Origin: CAZSSM01 sp964609385
GTDB taxonomy: Bacteria > Planctomycetota > Planctomycetia > Isosphaerales > Isosphaeraceae
Direction of reading: 5' to 3'
DNA length: 55,346 bases
NCBI GenBank assembly: GCA_964609385.1
Contig: CAZSSM010000049.1
Span: forward strand, 1-55,346
Under the pieces are notes generated by a model. The model was not told the origin of the DNA and did not search any database. It worked only from the letters and a program-made list of their open reading frames with translations. Shown piece after piece: positions 19,551 to 28,007 of the stretch. Both the position numbers and the translations under genes were made by a program. How positions within the stretch are numbered: the first letter of the stretch is position 1; each line of letters begins with the position of its first letter.

Positions 19551-20621
19551 ATGAACACAGCATGCCCGCGTTTGACAGAAAGACCGATGGTCGAGATCAC
19601 CGTCGCCATCCTTCTCTTGCTGACGCTCGGTCGATCGGCCTCGGGGGGCGAGATCGCCATCGAGGTCTGGTACGGGGACGTGCAGCGGTTCGGTCACCTC
19701 GGCGGCCACCCCCAGCGCTGGGTGAACGTGCTCGGCCACGCCGAGCCGGCCGACCGGATCGCCGCGCTGCGCTACACCCTGAACGGCTCCGAGGCCCGAC
19801 CGCTCTCGTTCGTCGAGGACCGTAAGCGGATCGCGCGCGACGGCGACTTCAACGTCGAGATCGCCCGAACCGATCTGCGTGTCGGCTCGAACACCGTCGT
19901 CATCGAAGCGATCGACACCAATGGCGGGACGACCGAACGGACCGTCGTCGTCGAATACGTCGAGCCGACCGGATCCTGGCCGCTGCCCTACCGGATCGAC
20001 TGGTCGGAGGTCGGGGCGATCTCGGACGCGGCCCAGGTCGTCGACGGCCATTGGCGGTTGACGCCCGAAGGCGTGCGGACCGTCGACCGTTACTACGACC
20101 GCGTGTTGGCCTTCGGCGACGCCAACTGGCGCGACGTTGAGGTCACGACCACCGTGACCGTCCACGCCGTCACGCCGCCGAGGCGGGATCCGAACACGAC
20201 CAACGTCACCCACGCGGCGATCGCGCTCCGATGGCCCGGCCATGAGGCCGACGGGCTCCAGCCGAGCGTCCAATGGTACCCCCTGGGAGCCACCGCCGAA
20301 TTCCGGCTCGGCGGCGACCTGCAAACCTGTCGTTGGCGGATCTTCGACGGCAAGCGTGACTGGCATGTCGAGTCCCCGAAGCGCCGCGCGATCGGGTTCG
20401 AGACGCCCTACCGGATGAAGCACCGCGTCGAGACCCTCGACGATGGCAGATCCCGCTATCGCGTCAAGTTCTGGCCCGCCGACCAGCCCGAGCCCGAAGC
20501 CTGGGACCTCCAACGCCTCGAGCCCGGCGACCTCCCCTCGGGATCAGCCCTGCTCATCGCCCACCACGCCGACGTCACCTTCGGAGACGTTGAGGTCGTC
20601 GCGATCGGTCAGGACCAGTAA
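19551..20621 (+). CDS. Secreted beta-sandwich protein of unknown function
   Basis: This ~356-residue exported protein has a signal peptide (MVEITVAILLLLTLGRSASG region). An N-terminal Ig-like segment (~30-130) carries VWYGDVQRFGHLGG and RWVNVLG motifs. A C-terminal region (~150-350) of alternating strands resembles concanavalin/LamG-like carbohydrate-binding folds. The start at 19551 is supported by AGGGGGA about 8 bases upstream; an in-frame upstream start at 19437 would bury the signal peptide. A role in binding or breaking down polysaccharide is possible, but no catalytic residues can be assigned. Confidence 0.65.
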   Translation: MNTACPRLTERPMVEITVAILLLLTLGRSASGGEIAIEVWYGDVQRFGHLGGHPQRWVNVLGHAEPADRIAALRYTLNGSEARPLSFVEDRKRIARDGDFNVEIARTDLRVGSNTVVIEAIDTNGGTTERTVVVEYVEPTGSWPLPYRIDWSEVGAISDAAQVVDGHWRLTPEGVRTVDRYYDRVLAFGDANWRDVEVTTTVTVHAVTPPRRDPNTTNVTHAAIALRWPGHEADGLQPSVQWYPLGATAEFRLGGDLQTCRWRIFDGKRDWHVESPKRRAIGFETPYRMKHRVETLDDGRSRYRVKFWPADQPEPEAWDLQRLEPGDLPSGSALLIAHHADVTFGDVEVVAIGQDQ

Positions 20622-20737
20622 CCCGAAATCGATACTTCTCTCAGGTCCTCATAAATCAAGGTGCTTGCGACGCGAAGGTCGATAAACAGAAAGGGTGCAA
20701 GATCGTCGCGTCCGGCGCCCACAGCGGGTCGTCTCGG

Positions 20738-22480
20738 TTACTGATCGGGATCATCGTCTCCCCGATCACTCGAGGTCTCTTCGATGATCGTCTCGAGTTC
20801 GACGGCGAGATCTCTGGCACGACCCGCATCCTTCGATGCGATCATCGCTCGGAGCGACTCGATGAGGCCCTCGGCCACGCGACGGTTTTCCTCAGGTGAT
20901 CGAGACGCACTCTCTTCGCGAACCCGTTCGACGAGTTGTCTGGAGTCTTGGTCGGCATCGTTCCTCTCTTGCGTCGGCTCTTCGGATCGGTTCGGATCGG
21001 CCTCCCCTTCGTTCTCAAGGGCTTCGGTAATCAACCGGACTTCGAGCGAGAGGATCATCGCTCGACTCATATCCCCCTCTTCGATTGCCCCGCCCAAACT
21101 CGCGATGAGGCCTTGGACTTCGCTGTAGTTCTCCTCAGTGGAGCGAGAGGCAATCTCTCCTTGGAAACGCTCGGTGGTTTGCCTCAGGACCGTTTCACTG
21201 ACCGGCGATGAGCGATCAGAAAAGATCGACATAAGGATTGTCGACAAAAAAACACTACCCATCATCATAATCACGAGGAGCGGCGACACCACATAGAGCG
21301 TGGCGATGCGGCCGACCATGACAGGCCAGGGGCGCTCGGGTGGTGTCATCTCCACGGTGTTGGTGGCCTGGGAACGCTCGCGTTCGAGGGGTGCGATACC
21401 GAAGAACGGATGCAGCCAACGCATCGGCCGAAGAAGCACGATGTAGATCAAGGCGGAAACGGAAAGCGTGCCGGCCAGGTGCAATCCGAAGGCCAACCAG
21501 ACGTTCATTTCGAGACGAATCAGGAAGAAGGCGACGGCCTGCTGAACCGGCATGTGGATGATGTAAACGGGGAAGACCGATCGGTTGAGTACACGGAAGA
21601 GCCGCGACGGGCGCGAGAAAGCCAGGGAGCCGTATCCGAGAAAGGCCAGCATGGCGTAGGCCGATTCCGTGGTCCGCGCGAGCAACCCGGTGAGTCTGCT
21701 CCCGAAATCGACTTCAGTGATCCGCATCAGACATAAGGCCAACGCGGCAGGAAGCGCCAGGTGGCAGACCTTGCGAATTCCCTGCCAGAACGAATCCCCC
21801 AGCGAGACGAGCACCACCCCAGAAAGGAAACAGGCGAAGCCGTTCCAGAAGCGCATGAAGTGCATCGAGAACATGCCGGAATCGATGTGAGGCTCGAGAC
21901 CCCAAGTGGTCAGCGTGAGAAACGCGGGGAGGATGAACAGCCAACCATACGGAGACAGGGTTCTCAATAACCGAACGACCACGTTATTCGGGCGATTTTT
22001 CAGGTAGAGAAGCAGCGGAACGCCCAAGACCAGATACACCACCAGATTCATGACGAACCACAGGTGACTTGGATTTGGTATGTAGAAAAGTTCCTCCCCT
22101 TGGAAGATCTGATAGAGCGCGGGCGAAATCGGCCCGATGAACAAGGTAGTGAAGAGCAGGGGGGGCACCAAGCGCATCAGCCGGTCGCTCAGGAGTTTCC
22201 CAACAGGTCGATTCTGTAAGAGATAGCCGGCCGTGATCCCGGAGATGAGAAACAAGACCGGAATTCGCCACGAGTTGAGCAACTCTCCAAAAAACCAGAC
22301 GTTTTCGAGAGAGTTGGAAAAACCGATGAACATAACCGACGGAGCCGCGGGTTGGAAGGCAATAAAGACGTGATAGACGATGAGAAGAAACAGCGCGATC
22401 GAACGGAGCGCGTCGATCTCATACCGTCGTGGCAAGGCCGAGTCTGTCGATTGTGGTTGAGCCTCTGTGGATTCGCTCAT
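20738..22480 (-). CDS. Acyltransferase-3 family membrane protein with duplicated tail
   Basis: This 580-residue protein has an acyltransferase-3 domain with about ten membrane helices (residues ~20-420), starting with the typical YEIDALRSIALFLLIVYHV segment. Such proteins O-acylate cell-envelope glycans or other extracytoplasmic targets. A hydrophilic, acidic C-terminal tail (~428-580) is unusual. It contains two similar ~55-residue helical units, one with ASRSTEENYSEVQGLIASL and the other with ASRSPEENRRVAEGLIESL, separated by a Glu/Asp/Asn-rich linker. The start is supported by GGGGAGGAGG. It begins the minus-strand, relatively AT-rich block that continues to the DarTG locus. Confidence 0.85.
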   Translation of the reverse strand: MSESTEAQPQSTDSALPRRYEIDALRSIALFLLIVYHVFIAFQPAAPSVMFIGFSNSLENVWFFGELLNSWRIPVLFLISGITAGYLLQNRPVGKLLSDRLMRLVPPLLFTTLFIGPISPALYQIFQGEELFYIPNPSHLWFVMNLVVYLVLGVPLLLYLKNRPNNVVVRLLRTLSPYGWLFILPAFLTLTTWGLEPHIDSGMFSMHFMRFWNGFACFLSGVVLVSLGDSFWQGIRKVCHLALPAALALCLMRITEVDFGSRLTGLLARTTESAYAMLAFLGYGSLAFSRPSRLFRVLNRSVFPVYIIHMPVQQAVAFFLIRLEMNVWLAFGLHLAGTLSVSALIYIVLLRPMRWLHPFFGIAPLERERSQATNTVEMTPPERPWPVMVGRIATLYVVSPLLVIMMMGSVFLSTILMSIFSDRSSPVSETVLRQTTERFQGEIASRSTEENYSEVQGLIASLGGAIEEGDMSRAMILSLEVRLITEALENEGEADPNRSEEPTQERNDADQDSRQLVERVREESASRSPEENRRVAEGLIESLRAMIASKDAGRARDLAVELETIIEETSSDRGDDDPDQ

Positions 22481-22800
22481 GATTCTCGTCCTCCTCCCCT
22501 CATTCGCTTGATTATGCCGATGATTGCCGGCTCGCTTGAAAGTGCCGACGAAATCAACCGGCCCGGAACAGATCTGGACTGTCTGGAGCCACGAGCCAGT
22601 CGAACGGTGAGCGATCGGTATTTCGCGGCGAGCCAGCGAATATTTTCAAAAATCGACAATCTGATCGCAGATCCCGAACTCAACAGCCGCTTGACTCGAT
22701 ACCATCTCGGCGCGCTTCTACCAAATACACTGAATCGATAAACATTATCAATTTCAGTTTCCAACGAAACGACCGTACCGAGCTATGTGAGGATCGTCGC
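22481..22800. other. Intergenic, no gene supported
   Basis: This is the gap between the acyltransferase start and the end of the frameshifted membrane-protein gene. Small frames exist on both strands but none has a ribosome site or protein-like composition. Confidence 0.5.
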
Positions 22801-23178
22801 TCACTCCAAGTTTATCTTGATCCATCGCACGTAATCGACGAACCGTTGCGGCTCGCGTACGGTCACGACGGTCCGTTGCCCATCCTTCCGCGTGAACTCG
22901 ACTCCAACGTTCAGGTCCGCGATGAAACCGCGCGTGCCGTCCGCCTTGACTCGCCATCCCCACCCCGAGAAATCACGGAGAGGCCTCACACAGTGCACGA
23001 CCGGATCGACTGGATCGACTGGATCTCTTCCATTCGCGTCTTGCTCTTGAACAGGCCCATGCCGACTCGGATGCCGGTCTCGTCGACCTCGGCCGTAATC
23101 CTGGCAAGCAACCACATCAAGAAGAAGTGAATGGCTGCGCCGACTCCCAGATAATTTATCAAAAAATAGCTGAGTCAT
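22801..23178 (-). pseudogene. Frameshifted small membrane protein with PH-like C-terminal domain
   Basis: The gene starts at ATG 23178, overlapping the stop of the preceding gene (ATGA). If one T is dropped from the run of six at 23161-23166, the frame reads a membrane helix (LGVGAAIHFFLMWLLARI) followed by an ITAEVDETGIRVGMGLFKSK strand region. A second shift near 22991-23004, next to a 9-base tandem repeat (ATCCAGTCG), is needed to enter VRPLRDFSGWGWR and the final GFIADLNVGVEFTRKDG and REPQRFVDYVRW segments. That C-terminal pattern is known from small bacterial two-helix membrane proteins with a PH-like domain. The repaired protein would be ~125 residues. Two shifts suggest decay, but a sequencing error at the T-run cannot be excluded. 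Confidence 0.65.
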
Positions 23179-23612
23179 TCTTGCGTGACGGCCATGTAAA
23201 CGAAGGGTGTCAGGATGAGGAACCACATCAAGGCAGCGATCTTGTAGAGGACCCACACATGATTCAGCTCTCGGATCCCTTCCGGACTCTCTAGTTTGTC
23301 GGGGGGTGGGACGAGTTCGCCGTCTGGAAACGATGCGGTCCGGACGGGCAAGAAGTACGGGCCGTACATCGCGATCTGCAGCAGCACGATCCCACCGTAC
23401 ACGACCACCAAAATGAGGGGCCAGAACCGCTCCTCATCGACGGGGCCGACCTTGATGAGCAGAATCACAGAGACCACGGCGATGAAGTAGATCGGCACGG
23501 CAAGCCAACGTACGCGCTGCCGACGAGCAACCACCTGTTGATACTCATCAGGTTCCAGTGTCGTACCGCTGGTTTCCTTAAATTGGGGATCGCTGGGGTT
23601 TCCCTCACTCAC
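23175..23612 (-). CDS. Small multi-pass membrane protein
   Basis: This 145-residue protein has three predicted helices: WLAVPIYFIAVVSVILLI (~35-52), WPLILVVVYGGIVLLQIAM (~64-82) and ALMWFLILTPFVYMAV (~125-141). The N-terminus is charged and lies in the cytoplasm. It is the middle gene of a tight three-gene operon: GTG start 8 bases inside the preceding gene (GTGAGTGA) and TGA overlapping the next ATG. No known family was recognised. Its coupling to a second membrane protein with a PH-like domain suggests a membrane complex; this is inference. Confidence 0.7.
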   Translation of the reverse strand: MSEGNPSDPQFKETSGTTLEPDEYQQVVARRQRVRWLAVPIYFIAVVSVILLIKVGPVDEERFWPLILVVVYGGIVLLQIAMYGPYFLPVRTASFPDGELVPPPDKLESPEGIRELNHVWVLYKIAALMWFLILTPFVYMAVTQE

Positions 23613-24087
23613 GGGTGAGTCCTTCTGATCTTCGGCTTGCGACGATGCGATCGATCACGTCCGAGACGGTCGCGCCGTTCTCGATCGCAAGTCCAAGGAC
23701 ATCGTTGACGAGATGGGCGAGCTTGTGGAGCATCTGAGATCTGATTTCGGCATCCGGGTTTTTGTCTTGATCGTAAAACAGTTGGATGCGATCGTTCGCG
23801 TCGACGATGAAGATGGAAGCCAGTCCACCCAGTTGAGGCGACACCCCAACCAGAACGCCGATGTCCGCGTCCTGCCACTCGGTCAGGACGCCCGCGGTCT
23901 CTGCCGCATCGAGCAAGCGGAAGAGCTGCTTTTGCACTTGCGTCCTCACGGCTTTGTTCACCGCTTGCCTCGACGGCTTATGAGGCGCAAACGAACGAGC
24001 GATTTCCGCATGGGATGTTCCTCGACGGGCCGCGTGCCAGTAGAGGAACTGGGTGTTCCTACGGTTCTGATGGTTCGTCTCCGACAC
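23605..24087 (-). CDS. Putative helix-turn-helix protein heading a membrane operon
   Basis: This ~160-residue protein is not recognised as a known family. Its N-terminal ~60 residues are basic and contain a possible helix-turn-helix (SHAEIARSFAPHKPSRQAVN, followed by a long helix). The middle part (DADIGVLVGVSPQLGGLASI then FIVDANDRIQLFYDQD) looks like an alpha/beta sensing or GAF-like segment. A C-terminal helix ends the protein. The start is uncertain: GTG 24087 has GGAG just upstream, while TTG 24114 would add nine residues. It overlaps the next gene by 8 bases. It may be a regulator of the two membrane proteins. Confidence 0.6.
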   Translation of the reverse strand: MSETNHQNRRNTQFLYWHAARRGTSHAEIARSFAPHKPSRQAVNKAVRTQVQKQLFRLLDAAETAGVLTEWQDADIGVLVGVSPQLGGLASIFIVDANDRIQLFYDQDKNPDAEIRSQMLHKLAHLVNDVLGLAIENGATVSDVIDRIVASRRSEGLTRE

Positions 24088-24585
24088 GTGACTCCGAACC
24101 CCGGGTAACGTCAATCTTCGTCAACCACTCTTGGTTTACATTACGTCCGAGTTCCGGCCGGGTCAAGCAGACTCCGGGCGCGACCTCCAGGTATCTCCAT
24201 TCTCCCAGAGTTCCGTATCCAAGGGAGCCTGACCCTGCATCGGGCAGCCATAAAAACGGGCTCCTTCGTGGTGTCCGTTCGCTGTACAGCGTCCCGGACG
24301 TGTGGTCCGCGACCTCCGAGTCAGACTGCAAGACTCGATGTTTTCCTATTTATAAGTCAGTGCTCACGCTCAGCACGCATCCTTTTGTCTTCCGAGCGTG
24401 CGAGCGGTCAATGAGGGGTCCCAAACCAAACCATTCAATCTGACAAGGCTGGTTCAGAAGCTGCTTAAGCACATTCGCTTAAGGTCTTTGGTGGTCTCAA
24501 AACCTCAAGTGACACGCTTGTGGCGGTTCTTCTAGATTTGCCTTAGGCTAAATACACCATAGAATACCCTCGGCGTCCTAAGACC
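24088..24585. other. AT-richer intergenic region
   Basis: This gap between the darG 3' end and the three-gene operon presumably holds the operon promoter. Composition is clearly more AT-rich than the surroundings, especially 24330-24590. I see no gene, tRNA or strong hairpin. Confidence 0.5.
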
Positions 24586-25647
24586 TTAATCAGACAGGGC
24601 TGGCTCGTTGATATTCATCCAACTTTCAGCACACAACCGATCCCATGCGATCCCGATTTGATACGGAGTGAACGTCGTCTTCCGCTCGTTCCAGGCATGA
24701 ACCTTCTCGACAGCTTCGTCGGGCGTCCGCGCCCCATCCTTCACGGCGACCCAATGGACTGAGGACAGGAGTTCCATCCCGTAGGGCGTTTCGAACCCTT
24801 GGATCAACCGACCAACCTGCTCGAACCGAGCGAGGGTTTGCACATGATCCTTGAGGAAAGCTTCCCCCTTGAGGTGGGCATCGTCTCGGAGTTCGATCGG
24901 TTTGCTCGGGTCTTCTCCGCCATCGCCGAAGCCATTGATGTAGTGACCTTCGAGACCGTTGAGGATGTGTCGGATCTTGTTTGAGTATGGTCCGTGGTGT
25001 CCTCGTTCGAAACCCAACCGAAGCGACTCTCCTGCAAATTCTAGAAAATAAAGAAGTTTATAAATTTCGACCATTGTGATTTCGGGATCCATCAATCCTC
25101 GGAGGTAGCGTCCGATCAACCCGAGCGTGACGGCCCTTGCTTTGGTCATCGGGGGCTTCCTGGTCCGGTTGACCATGGCTTCGGGCGCGGGGGCCTCCCC
25201 CGGTTCGTGGAGGAAGACCTTGACCTCGGCCAGATCCCCGAACGCCTCGACGATCAAGGGGCGAACGACGGCCCAATCCAACCCGCCAAGCCCGCAACCC
25301 AACGGGGGAATGGCGATCGACCGGATCTCCTGCTGGCGAACGACTCGGACCAAATCGTCGAGTCCACTGCGGATATCCTCCAACCGGCTCGTCGACCGCC
25401 AATGTTGCTTGGTTGGAAAATTGATGATCCAACGCGGAGGCTCGAGGCTCAATCGCTCGAAGACGAACATTCGACCAGGCTCGACCTCACTCCGACGAAC
25501 GGCCGCCCGATACGCCTCATAGTTGTCCCCGAAAGCCCGACGGAACTGCAGCGCGATCCCGCGACCCATCACACCGACACAATTGACGGTGTTCACAAGG
25601 GCATCCGCCTCACATTTCAGGATGTCGCCGTGAGTTGGATGGATCAT
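24586..25647 (-). CDS. darG: DarG antitoxin: DNA ADP-ribosyl glycohydrolase with macro domain
   Basis: DarG reverses the ADP-ribosylation of thymidine in DNA made by DarT, and its C-terminal domain also binds the toxin. The N-terminal macro domain (~1-155) shows GDILKCEADALVNTVNCVG, MGRGIALQF, the FPTKQHWRS loop with the expected catalytic Lys, and IPPLGCGLGG. The C-terminal ~180 residues, including LMDPEITMVEIYKLLYFLEF and GHHGPYSNKIRHILNGLEGH, match the toxin-binding part. The start at 25647 is chosen because it gives the canonical macro-domain N-terminus; the frame could extend to 25680. At 353 residues it is full length. It lies 81 bases downstream of darT, the usual order. Confidence 0.9.
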   Translation of the reverse strand: MIHPTHGDILKCEADALVNTVNCVGVMGRGIALQFRRAFGDNYEAYRAAVRRSEVEPGRMFVFERLSLEPPRWIINFPTKQHWRSTSRLEDIRSGLDDLVRVVRQQEIRSIAIPPLGCGLGGLDWAVVRPLIVEAFGDLAEVKVFLHEPGEAPAPEAMVNRTRKPPMTKARAVTLGLIGRYLRGLMDPEITMVEIYKLLYFLEFAGESLRLGFERGHHGPYSNKIRHILNGLEGHYINGFGDGGEDPSKPIELRDDAHLKGEAFLKDHVQTLARFEQVGRLIQGFETPYGMELLSSVHWVAVKDGARTPDEAVEKVHAWNERKTTFTPYQIGIAWDRLCAESWMNINEPALSD

Positions 25648-25728
25648 GACACCGAGGTACCCCCGAGACGATTGGCGCATCCCAGTACAATCTCAATAAT
25701 ACCATTCGGTTTCAACACGCACCTCGGG

Positions 25729-26340
25729 TCAGAGAGCGGAGCCGCGAAGGATTACGGTGCCCCGCTTGGCGATCTTCGCATCGATCACTCCGATCGTTTC
25801 GATCAGGTTCCAGGGAAACTCCTCATGGACGAGAAACTCGGCCTGCTTGGCCTCTTTGATCTGCGGGTCGCGCCAATCCTAGGCCTCAATGGCTTCCCAA
25901 TTGAGACCATTCAGCTCTCTCAGATCACGGAACGCCCGAAAATAGCTGCTACGGGCGTTGCGATCGGTGAATGCCCAGCGACGCCCCTCCTGATCAGCCC
26001 AGGCAACCACGTCTTGAAGATCAGCGACTAGATGGAGGATGGGACGCTGCCCATCTTGGTAGTCGAGATTGGGATGGTTGCCCTTGGAGATCAAGTAGAG
26101 CATGACTGATCGCGGGCAGAGGTAGAACGGGACGAAATGCCCAACCTTGGTGCCGGGATGACAGGGCATGTCGCGATCCAATCGCTCATTCTTGATCTCA
26201 GAGATGCCGATCGAGATCTCCGGGCCATCATGATCGCGCATCCTCTCGTCGGACCACAATCGACCCGCTTCGATCACATTCTGAAGATTCTTCCCATGCG
26301 TGATGTGGTAGAGCTTCGGTCTGGCGGATGGCTCGCCCAT
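25729..26340 (-). pseudogene. darT: DarT toxin (DNA ADP-ribosyltransferase) broken by an amber codon
   Basis: DarT is the toxin that ADP-ribosylates thymidine in single-stranded DNA. Family motifs are clear: LYHITHGKNL near the N-terminus, a conserved Arg near residue 53, HPGTKVGHFVPFYLCPRSVM, LHLVADL, VVAWADQEGRRWAFT and NWEAIEA. Directly after this, codon 154 (25881-25879) is TAG. The same frame then continues perfectly as DWRDPQIKEAKQAEFLV (to residue ~171) and on to a TGA at 25731. The glutamate of KQAEFLV (~168) corresponds to the family's catalytic Glu, so the truncated product should be inactive. One change, CAG to TAG, would explain it. The start at ATG 26340 follows AAAGGCG; a TTG at 26343 is the alternative. 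Confidence 0.88.
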
Positions 26341-26632
26341 CAATATCGCCTTTCTGATCCGAGATCCGACGCGGAGGCCGATGGGTGAAAGATAGGAACT
26401 CCGGACGAGAGCAGCTCATCCCGCTCACCCCTTTTCGACCGATCCCATCTTTCCACAAACGGCCAGACGGCCATAGAATGAGACCTTTCACTCAATCGGG
26501 CGGATGCGGTGATCAGACGTCGACCCCAATGAACGGCTCGGGGGTCGACGTTCTCCAGGGGTGGAGCCTTCTCTGTTGAGGGTGGTCGGTCCGGTTGAAT
26601 CCTTCCTCGGCAGGTTCGGGAGCACAGAGCAG
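26341..26632. other. Divergent intergenic region darT / rpsN
   Basis: Promoters for the minus-strand DarTG locus and the plus-strand rpsN gene must lie here. I did not find a convincing box pair or operator palindrome, and no gene is supported. Confidence 0.4.
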
Positions 26633-26902
26633 ATGGCCTCGCGATCGATGTTCACGAAGATGGATCGGATCGAGAAGCTGGTCGACAAGTACGCTGAGAA
26701 GCGTGAGCAGCTCAAGGCCGAGGGCGACATGGAGGGGCTTCAGAAGCTCCCGCGCAACGCCAGCCCGGTCCGCTATCGCCGCCACTGCAAGCTGACCGGC
26801 CGCACCCGCGCCGTCTATCGCAAGTTCGGCATCTCGCGGATCATGCTCCGTCAGCTCGCCCACGAGGGCAAGATCCCCGGCATGAAGAAGGCCAGTTGGT
26901 AA
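26633..26902 (+). CDS. rpsN: 30S ribosomal protein S14, zinc-independent form
   Basis: This 89-residue small-subunit protein belongs to the head of the 30S particle. The signature LPRNASPVRYRRHCKLTGRTR followed by YRKFGISRIMLRQLAHEGKIPG is diagnostic. The four cysteines of the zinc-binding form are missing, so this is the C-minus type. The start at 26633 gives the typical MASRSMFTKMDRIEKL N-terminus; the frame upstream to 26561 is not part of the family. It stands alone rather than inside a ribosomal operon. Confidence 0.93.
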   Translation: MASRSMFTKMDRIEKLVDKYAEKREQLKAEGDMEGLQKLPRNASPVRYRRHCKLTGRTRAVYRKFGISRIMLRQLAHEGKIPGMKKASW

Positions 26903-27119
26903 GTCATCAGCCCTCGAGAAGCCCGCGCCGTTAATCCTGCACGACGAGCCCCGCCCCGAGGAGTCGACCCCTCGATGCCCGTGGCGATCGATCGTCACGC
27001 CCTCATGTCCATGACCTCGTCACCCCGGGACGAGGAGGGGAAGGGGACCGAAGGCCGCTCGCGAGAACAGTCTGTCTGGCCAGGTTGTTCCGAGTTGCCC
27101 CCTGAAGTGGAGGGTTCCG

Positions 27120-27983
27120 ATGACCGACGACCGGATCGGCCGCCTGCTCCGAAGCTGGCTCGAACCGAGGCTCGGTTCGGAGGCTCGAGGCTGGTTCGAC
27201 GACCATCTGGGACAGATTGCTCAAGGGCGCTGGCAGGCGTTCGCCCTGGCCTTCGGATTGGCCTCGCGGAAGCTGGGCAAGGCCGACTTGAACCTCGACG
27301 CCGATGCACTCATCGAGGCCGATGAGGTCCGGTCGGGTTGGGATCCGAGTACCTGGACGGTCGACCAGTCAGCGCGGACCTTGCTCGTGCTCCACTGGCC
27401 CAGCGACGACGCGCAGGGTTATGTGGCGACCTTGGATAAGCTGTTCGCTTCGGGCGAGGTGGGCGAACTGGTCGCGCTCTATCAAGCGTTGCCGGTCCTC
27501 CCCCATCCCGAAGCACATCGGCTCCGGGCCGCCGAAGGGGTGCGGACTAATATGAAGGCCGTCTTCTGCGCCGTGGCGCACCGCAACCCCTATCCAGCCG
27601 AGCAGTTCGACGAGGGGGCCTGGAACCAGATGGTGCTCAAGGCCCTGTTCATCGGCGTACCGTTGGCGCCGATCGTTGGGCTGGACCGACGGGCCAACGC
27701 TCCGTTGATGCGGATGCTGGCCGACTACGCCCACGAGCGCTGGGCGGCGAAGCGTCCGATCAGCCCGGAACTCTGGCGACCTGTCGGACCCTTCGCCGAC
27801 GACCAGGCCCTCGACGACCTCCAACGCGCCCTGCTCGAAGGCGACGACGGACACCAACGCGCCGCCGCATTGGCCCTGACCGCCTGTCCTCACCCCCGAG
27901 CCGCCGAGATCCTCGACCAGAACCCCCAGCGACGCGATGAAGTCCAGGCTGCTGCGATCACTTGGGATTCGCTTGCCGGATGA
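27120..27983 (+). CDS. eboA: EboA-like protein
   Basis: This 287-residue protein matches the EboA family of the EBO cluster, found in cyanobacteria and other bacteria and in some algal plastids or endosymbionts, where the cluster is linked to movement or modification of a prenylated or other membrane metabolite. Family segments include GWDPSTWTVDQSARTLLVL, KLFASGEVGELVALYQALP, EGVRTNMKAVFCAVA and AFWNQMV-like AWNQMVLKALFIG, with ELWRPVGPF near the end. GGAGG lies 6 bases before the ATG. No other ebo gene is adjacent; an EboB-like gene follows about 4 kb downstream. The biochemical role is unknown. Confidence 0.8.
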   Translation: MTDDRIGRLLRSWLEPRLGSEARGWFDDHLGQIAQGRWQAFALAFGLASRKLGKADLNLDADALIEADEVRSGWDPSTWTVDQSARTLLVLHWPSDDAQGYVATLDKLFASGEVGELVALYQALPVLPHPEAHRLRAAEGVRTNMKAVFCAVAHRNPYPAEQFDEGAWNQMVLKALFIGVPLAPIVGLDRRANAPLMRMLADYAHERWAAKRPISPELWRPVGPFADDQALDDLQRALLEGDDGHQRAAALALTACPHPRAAEILDQNPQRRDEVQAAAITWDSLAG

Positions 27984-28007
27984 CCCGAAAGATCGCTCGC
28001 GGGTGGA

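Noticed and set aside
24330..24585. Possible tRNA or small RNA in the AT-rich gap after darG
   Set aside because: No cloverleaf, TTCRA loop or strong hairpin with U-run could be found.
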